A stretch of DNA of 7,655 nucleotides from VFZP01 sp043730365. Lineage in GTDB: Bacteria; Acidobacteriota; Terriglobia; Bryobacterales; Bryobacteraceae. The DNA lies in the NCBI GenBank assembly GCA_043730365.1, contig JAYTKJ010000692.1, forward strand, positions 1 to 7,655, written 5' to 3'. Numbering within the stretch: position 1 is the first letter of the stretch; each line of letters starts with the position of its first letter. Below are positions 1 through 5,776 of this stretch, one piece after another. The notes under the pieces were generated by a model. That model saw nothing but the letters and a program-made list of their open reading frames with translations. It did not search any database and was not told where the DNA came from. Position numbers and translations under genes: made by a program.

Positions 1-1
1 C

Positions 2-205
2 GCCGGTGAGCAACGGATTCTACTCACCCAGAACCGGCTGCACTTTCTGCGGCTCCACCAGCACGGTGTCACCGCACACGCGGGCATCGTCGTCTGTACT
101 TACGATCCCAACTTCAAGCGGTTGGCCCGGCGGATCCATGAGCAGGTCTCGGCTGCCGCCGAACTCGGCGGTAAGATGCTCCGTGTACATCGACCCGGTT
201 CCTGA
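2..205 (+). CDS. DUF5615 PIN-like protein, 3' fragment (5' end outside window)
   Basis: The frame is open from the left edge to TGA at 203-205 and gives 67 C-terminal residues. Visible signatures are ERILLT-type sequence near the start (QRILLTQN), then HFLRLH, then HAGIVVCTYDPNFKRLARRI, then a closing K-M-L-R-V-H-R-P stretch. In the DUF5615 PIN-like family the C-terminal half runs from a DxDFxxL-like element into a GIVV strand, a helix and a final RV-x-RP strand, and this order matches. The family is related to PIN-domain nucleases and is often found as a toxin-like partner of a small DUF433 antitoxin encoded just upstream, which would lie outside this window. The DxDF acidic pair is replaced here by QNRLHF, so catalytic competence is uncertain. 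It ends 56 bp before the NsrR-like palindrome and is probably unrelated to the next operon. The call rests on recognised motifs, not on a search. Confidence 0.7.
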   Translation, partial: AGEQRILLTQNRLHFLRLHQHGVTAHAGIVVCTYDPNFKRLARRIHEQVSAAAELGGKMLRVHRPGS

Positions 206-260
206 TTTCCCACCCTGCAGTCATCATCATCTTGCGCGCGCTGTCCTAAAAATGTTAATG

Positions 261-277
261 TTGCATATAGTATGCAA
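261..277. promoter_or_regulatory. Candidate NsrR operator overlapping a -10 element
   Basis: TTGCATATAGTATGCAA is a perfect inverted repeat with 7-bp arms and a 3-bp centre. Its core is TGCAT-N5-ATGCA, the same geometry as the known NsrR box (ATGCAT-TTNAA-ATGCAT). TATAGT at 266-271, a 5/6 match to the -10 consensus, lies inside the palindrome, so a bound repressor would block RNA polymerase. No convincing -35 hexamer is seen 16-18 bp upstream. The start codon of the globin gene follows 23 bp after the site, and an NsrR-type regulator is encoded as the third gene of the same unit. Geometry and context are seen; binding by that regulator is inferred. Confidence 0.65.
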
Positions 278-288
278 CTTTGTTTCCT

Positions 289-293
289 GGAGG
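289..293 (+). promoter_or_regulatory. Shine-Dalgarno site deciding the globin start
   Basis: GGAGG lies 7 nt before the ATG at 301. This favours that start over the in-frame TTG at 280, which would place the start codon at the edge of the operator and ahead of this site. Confidence 0.8.
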
Positions 294-300
294 CTATCCG

Positions 301-666
301 ATGAGTTCCTTGTATGAACAATTGGGCGGACAACCCGCCGTTGACGCCGCGGTGGACATCTTCTACCGCAAGGTATTGAGCGATGACCGCATCAGCAGCT
401 TCTTCGAAGGTGTTGATATGGACAAGCAGATCGGCAAGCAGAAAGCCTTTCTGACGATGGCCTTTGGCGGGCCGCACAATTACACGGGGCAGGACATGCG
501 CAAGGGACACGCGCACCTGGTAGCCCGTGGGCTCAATGATGGCCACTTCGACGCGGTGGCGGAGAACTTGAGTACCACCCTGAAGGAGATGGGCGTGGCG
601 CAGACGCTGATTGACCAGGTTATGGCGATTGCCGGGTCGACACGCAACGACGTTCTCGGGCGCTAA
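301..666 (+). CDS. glbN: Group 1 truncated haemoglobin (trHbN type)
   Basis: This 121-residue haem protein has the usual length of the 2-on-2 globins. It opens with SLYEQLGGQPAVDAAVDIFY and carries the FFEGVDM and FGGPHNYTG stretches typical of group 1. By comparison with remembered Nostoc GlbN and Mycobacterium tuberculosis trHbN, Tyr22 is B10, Phe35 is CD1, Gln43 is E7, Gln47 is E11 and His70 is the proximal F8 haem ligand. The Tyr B10/Gln E11 pair is the one that stabilises bound O2 in trHbN, which oxidises NO to nitrate. Start 301 is set by GGAGG at 289-293. A reductase gene starts 5 bp after the stop and an NsrR-type repressor gene comes third, which supports a role as NO dioxygenase in the cytoplasm. 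O2 binding or redox signalling cannot be excluded. Family assignment is firm; the NO role is inferred from residues and neighbours. Confidence 0.93.
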   Translation: MSSLYEQLGGQPAVDAAVDIFYRKVLSDDRISSFFEGVDMDKQIGKQKAFLTMAFGGPHNYTGQDMRKGHAHLVARGLNDGHFDAVAENLSTTLKEMGVAQTLIDQVMAIAGSTRNDVLGR

Positions 667-671
667 ACAGA

Positions 672-1637
672 ATGCCCACCTTCACGTATTCCGGAGCAGC
701 CTACGAGGCTGCTCCGGGCGAAAGCGTGCTGGAAGCCCTGTTGAGGCACGGTATCGGCATCTCGAACTCGTGCCGCGCGGGCGCCTGCCAGTCCTGTCTC
801 CTGCGCGCGGCCGGCGGCGCCGTTCCGGCGGCAGCGCAGCAAGGCCTGAAGGCGACGCTGGTTGAGCAGGGGTATTTTCTCTCTTGTCTATGCCGGCCCG
901 AAGGTGACCTGCTGCTGGAACCGGCGGGAGGCCTGGAGGTAGACGCTACCATTACCGGGCTGGAACGTCTAAGTCCGACGGTGATGCGGGCGCGCTTGCA
1001 ACCGGCGACGCCCCTGGCGTATCGGGCGGGCCAGTACATCACCTTGCGCCGCAAGGACGGGCTCGCGCGGAGTTACTCGCTGGCGAGCCTGCCGGAGGAT
1101 GGCGCATTGGAACTTCACGTCCGGCGAGCGCCGCAGGGCCGCATGAGCGGTTGGCTCTTTGACGAGGCGCGCGAGAACGACGCCGTCAGCGTGCGCGGAC
1201 CGGCGGGCGACTGTTTCTACACAGCCGGCCAGCCCGAGCAATCCCTGCTGCTAGCCGGCACGGGGACGGGACTGGCGCCGTTGACCGGGATTTGCAAGGA
1301 CGCCGTGCGGCAAGGTCACCGCGGGCCAATTCACCTCTACCACGGCGCGCTTCGGCCCGAGGGGTTGTATTTGCAGGATGAACTACGAGCGGTGGCCAGC
1401 GCGTATGCCAACGTTCACTATGTGCCGGTGGTGCTCGACGGCGGCGAATCGGCCAACGTCGCGCGCGGCGCCCTGGACAAAGTGATCGCGGCCGAGCACC
1501 CGAAACTCAGCGGTTGGCGAGGCTTCGTATGCGGAGATCCTTCGGTAGTTCAGTTGCTCAAGAAGAAACTCTTTCTGGCAGGCATGGCCAGCCGCGAGAT
1601 TTATGCGGACGCGTTCCTCGAGGCCCCCGCACCATAA
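672..1637 (+). CDS. 2Fe-2S ferredoxin/FAD/NAD(P)H oxidoreductase, probable globin reductase
   Basis: This 321-residue electron-transfer protein has three modules in order. The first is an N-terminal plant-type ferredoxin domain (about 1-88) with cluster ligands Cys34, Cys39, Cys42 and Cys72 (C-x4-C-x2-C-x29-C). The second is a ferredoxin-reductase-type FAD domain (about 90-185) with GQYITL at 120 and the flavin motif RSYSLAS at 133-139. The third is an NAD(P) domain (about 190-315) with AGTGTGLAP at 195-203, GFVCGDP at 284-290 and a terminal YADAF stretch. The layout resembles the reductases of phenol hydroxylase and CDP-6-deoxyglucoseen reductase. It has no oxygenase neighbour here. It begins 5 bp after the globin stop with no clear ribosome site, so it is likely translated by coupling. 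The inferred job is to pass electrons from NAD(P)H through FAD and 2Fe-2S to the globin haem after each NO turnover, as the reductase half of Hmp does. The domain call is firm; the partner is inferred from linkage. Confidence 0.9.
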   Translation: MPTFTYSGAAYEAAPGESVLEALLRHGIGISNSCRAGACQSCLLRAAGGAVPAAAQQGLKATLVEQGYFLSCLCRPEGDLLLEPAGGLEVDATITGLERLSPTVMRARLQPATPLAYRAGQYITLRRKDGLARSYSLASLPEDGALELHVRRAPQGRMSGWLFDEARENDAVSVRGPAGDCFYTAGQPEQSLLLAGTGTGLAPLTGICKDAVRQGHRGPIHLYHGALRPEGLYLQDELRAVASAYANVHYVPVVLDGGESANVARGALDKVIAAEHPKLSGWRGFVCGDPSVVQLLKKKLFLAGMASREIYADAFLEAPAP

Positions 1638-1643
1638 AATGGG

Positions 1644-1665
1644 GTATGCAATTGACCGTGCATAC
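1644..1665 (+). repeat. Inverted repeat across the nsrR start codon
   Basis: GTATGCA at 1644-1650 is perfectly complementary to TGCATAC at 1659-1665, with an 8-nt loop. It contains the same TATGCA/TGCATA half-sites as the operator before the globin gene, but in the outward order. In mRNA it could fold over the ATG at 1646. It also encodes the conserved N-terminus MQLTVHT, so chance is a real alternative. Confidence 0.4.
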
Positions 1666-2083
1666 GGACTATGCGTTGCGGGTGCTTCTCTACCTTGCCC
1701 ACTTTCCTGACCGGCGTGTTTGCACCGAGGAAATCAGCACGGCGTATGGAATTTCGAAAAACCATCTGGTGCGGGTTGTGCACACGCTTGCCGAAGGCGG
1801 CTTCATCACGGTGACACTGGGGCGCTCGGGCGGCGTGGAGTTGGCTCGCGCGCCAAAAGCGATCCGGTTGGGTGAGGTGGTTCGCGCATCGGAGGCGTCT
1901 TTCCGATTGGTGGAGTGCCACGATGCGGCCACGAACACGTGTCCGATTGTGCCCGTCTGCGGATTAAAGGGCATTCTGGAGACGGCTCTCGGCGCGTTCC
2001 TGGCTGAGTTGGACAAGCACACCCTTGCAGATCTGGTGAAATCCAGGAGCCATAAGAAGTTCGTGCAATTGCTGGCCGGATAA
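1646..2083 (+). CDS. nsrR: NsrR-type Rrf2 family nitric-oxide-sensing repressor
   Basis: This 145-residue regulator has the Rrf2 winged-helix fold. It opens with MQLTVHTDYALRVLLYLA, followed by the recognition region ISKNHLVRVVHTLAEGGFI and the wing LGRSGGVELA (about 58-67). Cys91, Cys99 and Cys105 (C-x7-C-x5-C, in LVEC...NTCPIVPVCGLK) match the iron-sulfur ligands of NsrR. Asp8, the fourth ligand reported for the [4Fe-4S] NsrR of Streptomyces coelicolor, is also present. The C-terminal FLAELDKHTLADLV is typical of NsrR. Cluster nitrosylation by NO releases the protein from DNA, derepressing NO-defence genes. The start at 1646 is chosen because the family begins at MQLT; longer upstream reading runs back into the reductase gene. 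The gap to the reductase is 8 bp and no strong ribosome site is seen beyond GGGG at 1641-1644. As last gene of the unit it would control its own expression through the operator at 261-277. IscR is less likely because its Cys spacing and N-terminus differ. Confidence 0.92.
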   Translation: MQLTVHTDYALRVLLYLAHFPDRRVCTEEISTAYGISKNHLVRVVHTLAEGGFITVTLGRSGGVELARAPKAIRLGEVVRASEASFRLVECHDAATNTCPIVPVCGLKGILETALGAFLAELDKHTLADLVKSRSHKKFVQLLAG

Positions 2084-2090
2084 CCCTCAC

Positions 2091-3527
2091 TTACAGTTGC
2101 TGGACCTTTGGCGCGGCAGTTGCGGGCGCAGGTGCCGCAGGAGGCGCGGGTGGTGCGGGAGGTGGAACGGCGCCCCCCTTGTTGACGGTGACCTGGCCCC
2201 GCTCGGTATGGACGCGCAAGGCCGGCCCGGTTCCAACCGTGCCTTCCAGCTTGGCGCCCTTCCCTGAGTGATCCTGCCTGAGCGGGTCGCCGTAGCTATT
2301 GTCGATCTCGCCGCGGCTGGTGGTAGCTTCGATAGAAAACTTCGCGGTCTCCGGCAGTGACAAAGTGACGTTGCCGCCTCGCGTCTTGATGTCCATCTTG
2401 GCCAGTGGGAGTCTGCCGGGACGGATATCCAAATCGCCCCGCTCCACCGACACGTCGAGCGACTCGGTGAAGTTGCTCAACTCGACGTCCTTCGATTGGC
2501 CGCGAATAATTACAGGACCCACGACATCATTGCCATTAAACTCGCCGCGCGACATGGTGACCGTGCCCGGAATGCGCTCACAGCGCAACTCGCTCCGTTG
2601 ATCCTCAATCCGCACCGGTTTGGCCAGATTCCGGAACGTCAATTCACCCCGGTAGGATCCCTTGACGAAAACTTGGCCGGCGATGCCCTCGAGCTCGATG
2701 TCCTGGCCTCGCCCGGAGATATCGACGGTGGACTTGGCCTTAACCACGCGGATGATGTCGCTGTTGCGCGTATCCACTTTCACGGCGCCACCGGCGTTGG
2801 TGATGCGCACTCCGGCATTGTCGCTGTCAACGGTGATGGCGCCGCCGATATCGACAATCTCCCAATCGCCATAGCGGCCGCGGGTTTCCACTGAGGCGCC
2901 GCGCGGCACGGTGATCTCCAGTTCGGCATTCGCTTTGATGGAGCTGCCGGCACGGTCCTGATTCGTGCGGATGACGATATGATCACCCTGCCGGACCACT
3001 TCGAGTTTGCAATCCTTGCCAGCCTTCTCAGCGTCAGCTTTCTGAAATGCCCGGACGCTCAACCGGCCGCTGGCGCGGACGTCCTCGGAGTCTGCCCCGA
3101 CGATGCGTGCATTGCCGCGCAGATTCTCAATCAGCACCCGCGGCGTTTTGCCGGCGCCGTTGATTACCTGCTCCGGCTGCGGGTAGTCGAAGCTTTCACC
3201 CAGCACATCCTCCAGACCCGTGTGGTTGATGTTGATCGGCCAGCGGTCACGATACTTGTTGGCAGTGAAGGCGGCCGAGCCGAGGACGCAGAGGACCACG
3301 ATGAAGGTCCACTCGCCGCCCGACATGCCGTTCTGCGGCAGGGGCCGGCCCTGGCTCTTCCAAGTGGTAATCTCCAGCACCCGGAGGAAACCCCAGACAA
3401 TCAGCACCGCGGGCCACCATTGACCGAGCGCGGATAGAATCGGTAGCTCCGGCCACATGTTGTGGACCAGAAAAACTGCGCCGATAACGATCAGGATCAG
3501 CGGACCAACCAAAGATGCGCGTCTCAT
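2091..3527 (-). CDS. LiaF-like membrane protein with DUF4097 beta-repeat domain
   Basis: This 478-residue protein starts with a LiaI-LiaF-type two-helix module (about 5-55, GPLILIVIGAVFLVHN and WWPAVLIVWGFLRVL) and has a third hydrophobic helix at about 73-90. From about 118 to 450 it carries a long, regular series of short strands (for example GAITVDSDNAGVRI, GGAVKVDTRNSDII, GQDIELEGIAGQVFV) typical of DUF4097, a putative right-handed beta-helix. It ends in a Pro/Ala-rich tail (about 453-478). I chose the ATG at 3527 because it begins the membrane module, follows a GGGGG-rich ribosome site (plus-strand 3536-3543) and overlaps the upstream stop codon by 4 nt; a longer reading to 3731 runs through the upstream gene. 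LiaF proteins act as membrane-anchored modulators of envelope stress sensing, and DUF4097 domains sit outside or at the membrane. The specific role here is unknown. It is the last gene of the sigma-factor operon and ends 7 bp from the nsrR stop. Confidence 0.85.
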   Translation of the reverse strand: MRRASLVGPLILIVIGAVFLVHNMWPELPILSALGQWWPAVLIVWGFLRVLEITTWKSQGRPLPQNGMSGGEWTFIVVLCVLGSAAFTANKYRDRWPININHTGLEDVLGESFDYPQPEQVINGAGKTPRVLIENLRGNARIVGADSEDVRASGRLSVRAFQKADAEKAGKDCKLEVVRQGDHIVIRTNQDRAGSSIKANAELEITVPRGASVETRGRYGDWEIVDIGGAITVDSDNAGVRITNAGGAVKVDTRNSDIIRVVKAKSTVDISGRGQDIELEGIAGQVFVKGSYRGELTFRNLAKPVRIEDQRSELRCERIPGTVTMSRGEFNGNDVVGPVIIRGQSKDVELSNFTESLDVSVERGDLDIRPGRLPLAKMDIKTRGGNVTLSLPETAKFSIEATTSRGEIDNSYGDPLRQDHSGKGAKLEGTVGTGPALRVHTERGQVTVNKGGAVPPPAPPAPPAAPAPATAAPKVQQL

Positions 3528-3838
3528 GCCTGTGGCCCCCCTTCCGGTTCGTTCTCGCGGGCCGGCATCGTGGGCGCGCCGGGATCGGGCTGCCCAAATG
3601 GACGATAGTTCACCGTGGTGGGTGGCGGCACGAAGCCGGAACCCGTCGTCGGCGCAGTCCACGGATTCTCTCTGATCGCCGCGCGCTCGGCCAAGACGAG
3701 CAGCCCGCCCGTCACTAGCAGCATCGGCCAAGTCTGCCAGAAACTCAGTTCGGTCCGATGATCGAGCAACATCAACACACCGAGCACGATCAACAACACC
3801 GGGCCGCGAATCGCCCGAATATAGGCACTGTTATTCAT
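3524..3838 (-). CDS. Small LiaI-like membrane protein (DUF5668 type)
   Basis: This 104-residue protein has two membrane helices, at about 11-26 (GPVLLIVLGVLMLLDH) and about 36-50 (TWPMLLVTGGLLVLAE). They are followed by a polar, Pro-rich cytoplasmic or external tail of about 54 residues. The helix-W-P-helix layout is the LiaI-LiaF-like transmembrane region also present in the genes on both sides. The ATG at 3838 was chosen because CACCTC at plus-strand 3843-3848 gives a GAGGTG ribosome site 4 nt upstream. Its start overlaps the previous stop by 8 nt and its stop overlaps the next start by 4 nt, so translation is probably coupled across all three genes. A role in membrane-stress response alongside the DUF4097 partner is inferred from context; no catalytic residue is visible. 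Confidence 0.8.
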   Translation of the reverse strand: MNNSAYIRAIRGPVLLIVLGVLMLLDHRTELSFWQTWPMLLVTGGLLVLAERAAIRENPWTAPTTGSGFVPPPTTVNYRPFGQPDPGAPTMPARENEPEGGPQA

Positions 3839-4517
3839 GGGGCACCTCACGGTTATGGCCATACGGTTCATAGAGGGCCGGCGGGGGCGGCGGCGGGGGC
3901 CGTAGCGCTCGCATGCGATCCCGCAGCATGAATAAACCCGCGGCGATCAATCCCAACGGCCACAGCCGCAAGACCTGCGAGATCCGTAGCAGCTCAAAAT
4001 TATTCAGCAGGAAGAGCACGCCGATGACGATCATGACCAGCGGACCGACGGGAACGCCGCCGGCCCGGCCCTGCATAGGAATGATGCTCGAGAACTCATC
4101 CACCGGCAGGCCGCGCTGACGCCGCTGCGCCGTATGGTAAGCCTCAAACGGCATATAAAAATAGAAACCGCCCACCAGCATCCCCAGCAGCGGTCCGGTG
4201 TCGCTGCGCGATTCACCCAGGATCGAGATCAGGAGCCCGAAGATGAAAACATGGACGAGGCCCTTGGCATATTGCCCGTTATAGATGGCGCCCACGCCTG
4301 GAATCAGACCCAGCAAAAACGCCAGTCCCGGTGAGACGCTGGTATCGGTAACCGGCATCATGCCTGGCTGCGGTCCACCGGCTGCGGCGGTGTTTGTAGG
4401 CGGCGCGGTAAACTGCACCGCGCAAGTGCCGCAGTAGATCGAAGCCAGCGCTTTCTCGTTGTCACTCAGAGCTTTCCCGCAATTGCGGCAAAACGAAGCG
4501 ACCGTTTGAGTGCTCAT
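3831..4517 (-). CDS. Zinc-ribbon, TM2 and LiaI-LiaF-like membrane protein
   Basis: This 228-residue protein has three recognisable parts. An N-terminal zinc ribbon carries C10-x2-C13 and C29-x2-C32. A TM2-like segment follows at about 61-130 (VSPGLAFLLGLIPGVGAIYNGQY, FIFGLLISIL, LLGMLVGGFYFYMPFEAY). A LiaI-LiaF-type two-helix module sits at about 156-198 (GPLVMIVIGVLFLLNNFELL and LWPLGLIAAGLFML). It closes with seven consecutive prolines at 207-213. ATG 4517 is preferred over an in-frame start at 4622, because the zinc ribbon begins there, GAGAGA lies upstream, and it overlaps the anti-sigma stop by 4 nt. The zinc ribbon probably faces the cytoplasm and could bind protein or nucleic acid. It lies third in the sigma/anti-sigma operon. 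Its function is unknown; a membrane sensor or scaffold is a guess from the domains. Confidence 0.83.
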   Translation of the reverse strand: MSTQTVASFCRNCGKALSDNEKALASIYCGTCAVQFTAPPTNTAAAGGPQPGMMPVTDTSVSPGLAFLLGLIPGVGAIYNGQYAKGLVHVFIFGLLISILGESRSDTGPLLGMLVGGFYFYMPFEAYHTAQRRQRGLPVDEFSSIIPMQGRAGGVPVGPLVMIVIGVLFLLNNFELLRISQVLRLWPLGLIAAGLFMLRDRMRALRPPPPPPPALYEPYGHNREVPHE

Positions 4518-5131
4518 TTTCTGTTCTCTCTCTCGTCCGGCGTCACAGCCGGAATCGCCGGTTCCACCCGCCGGTTCTTGCGCTCCTGCTCGGCGGAGGC
4601 CTGCTCTTCCTGAGCGGACCATTCACCCAGCCGGTTCTGAATTTCGTAGACTAGCCGCAGATTGTCGACATACTTGGCCAGCCGATCATAGGCCCGGTGC
4701 GCCCCACCGTCGATGGCAGACCAGATCTTGGCAGGCTCGAGATCGGCAGCAGTCAGCGGGCGCTGCGGAATGCCCGCCATCCGGCCGATCATCGAAAACG
4801 AAAGAATGGTCATGGCCATGCCCATGGCAAAACGCGGCTGCAACAGGGGCTGGTACAGACCGCGCAACCAGCCGCCGCGCCGCCCGTCCGGCTTGGCAGC
4901 CGCTGGCTTCTCTACCTGCGTCTTGTAAAGGACGCGCGTGATCAATTCGGCCGGCGGCTCCAGATCAGGCACAGCTGCGATGAAGTGAACGGCGGACTGG
5001 GAATCGGCCAGCAGTTCGGCGCAATCACCGCAGCTCTTCACATGCCCGTCAACCTGCGCCCGCCCGGCGTCGCCGAGCGTGCCGTCGACGTAGTCGCACA
5101 GCAGAGCCTCGATATCGTTGCACTTCAACAT
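4514..5131 (-). CDS. Membrane-anchored zinc-finger anti-sigma factor (zf-HC2)
   Basis: This 205-residue protein begins with a zinc-binding anti-sigma domain. H30-x3-C34-x2-C37 is the ZAS signature (GHVKSCGDC), and Cys4 or Cys12 may serve as the fourth ligand. One hydrophobic segment at about 101-119 (FAMGMAMTILSFSMIGRM) follows a basic stretch (RRGGWLR), which suggests the N-terminal domain is cytoplasmic. The remaining part of about 85 residues is helical and highly charged toward the end (EEQASAEQERKNRR). It starts 12 nt downstream of the sigma-factor stop, the usual arrangement for a cognate pair, and holds that sigma factor at the membrane until an envelope signal releases it. The release mechanism (proteolysis or conformational change) cannot be read from sequence. 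Its stop codon overlaps the next start. Confidence 0.88.
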   Translation of the reverse strand: MLKCNDIEALLCDYVDGTLGDAGRAQVDGHVKSCGDCAELLADSQSAVHFIAAVPDLEPPAELITRVLYKTQVEKPAAAKPDGRRGGWLRGLYQPLLQPRFAMGMAMTILSFSMIGRMAGIPQRPLTAADLEPAKIWSAIDGGAHRAYDRLAKYVDNLRLVYEIQNRLGEWSAQEEQASAEQERKNRRVEPAIPAVTPDERENRK

Positions 5132-5143
5132 GACCGCATCGCC

Positions 5144-5776
5144 TTATACAGTAATCTTCATTCGCTTCAACACTCGACCCAGTTCGGCCCGCCCACGATT
5201 GATCCGGGACTTCACCGTACCTTCCGGAACTTTCAAAACCTCGGCAATCTCACGATATTCCATCTCTTCCAAATCCCGCAGCACCACCGCTTCGCGCAGC
5301 TCCGGCGACAGTTTCTGGAGCGCCGTCTGGAGCAACTCGCTGGCCTCACGGCCCTCGAGCATGCCTTCGGTCCGCGACCCCAGCGCCGATTTCTCTTCCA
5401 GCACCGGCAATTGATCTTCTATCGAATCGGTGGCCCGCGCCATCCTGCCCTTACGGTAATTGTCAATCAGCAGATTGCGGGTCAGCCGCGCGAGCCAGAC
5501 CTGAAACGAACCTTCGCCGGCCCGGAAGCTTTTGAGCGATTGGAAGACTCGCAGGAACACCTCCTGCGCGATGTCCTGGGCTTCACCGTCGGTGCCCGTG
5601 AAGCGATAACATATCCCATAGACGCGACGGCTATGCAGGCGAACGAGGTCTTCCCAGGCGGCGTCCTCACCACCCAGGCAGCGTGCTACCAGTTGTGCGT
5701 CAGCGTCCAAATGCGTTTGCCGTTGCCAGAATCCCGGCACCGTTCCGATCGTTAAAGTGAGAGCCGCACCCGCCAT
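5144..5776 (-). CDS. ECF-type RNA polymerase sigma factor (RpoE-like)
   Basis: This 210-residue sigma-70 family protein has only regions 2 and 4. Region 2 spans about 28-108, with EAQDIAQEVFLRVF at 65-78 and the promoter-melting/-10 part FQVWLARLTRNLLIDNYRK at 91-109. Region 4 spans about 150-205 with LSPELREAVVLRDLEEMEYREIAEVLKVPEGTVKSR and its helix-turn-helix. It directs RNA polymerase to a dedicated promoter set and is controlled by the anti-sigma factor encoded 12 nt downstream. The ATG at 5776 is the first start after the probable promoter. An in-frame GTG at 5740 is possible, since residues 1-20 are not conserved and the only ribosome-like site (GGAAGG) is about 13 nt from the ATG. It leads a five-gene minus-strand unit of membrane proteins. 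The exact ECF group is not decided here. Confidence 0.93.
   Translation of the reverse strand: MAGAALTLTIGTVPGFWQRQTHLDADAQLVARCLGGEDAAWEDLVRLHSRRVYGICYRFTGTDGEAQDIAQEVFLRVFQSLKSFRAGEGSFQVWLARLTRNLLIDNYRKGRMARATDSIEDQLPVLEEKSALGSRTEGMLEGREASELLQTALQKLSPELREAVVLRDLEEMEYREIAEVLKVPEGTVKSRINRGRAELGRVLKRMKITV

Noticed and set aside
280..300. Upstream in-frame TTG start for the globin
   Set aside because: It falls at the edge of the operator and precedes GGAGG at 289-293, while the family N-terminus matches MSSLYEQLGG at 301.
2496..3437. Plus-strand open frames opposite the DUF4097 gene
   Set aside because: They are antisense shadows without ribosome sites or recognisable domains. The minus-strand frame has clear membrane helices and a beta-repeat pattern.
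3528..3731. 68-codon N-terminal extension of the LiaF/DUF4097 gene
   Set aside because: It runs in another frame through the upstream LiaI-like gene and has low-complexity Arg/Ala content. The membrane module, ribosome site and 4-nt stop/start overlap all support ATG 3527.
4697..5755. 352-codon open frame on the plus strand
   Set aside because: It lies antisense to the sigma and anti-sigma genes. Its translation is rich in Arg, Gln, His and Leu with no domain, as expected for an opposite-strand shadow of GC-rich coding sequence.
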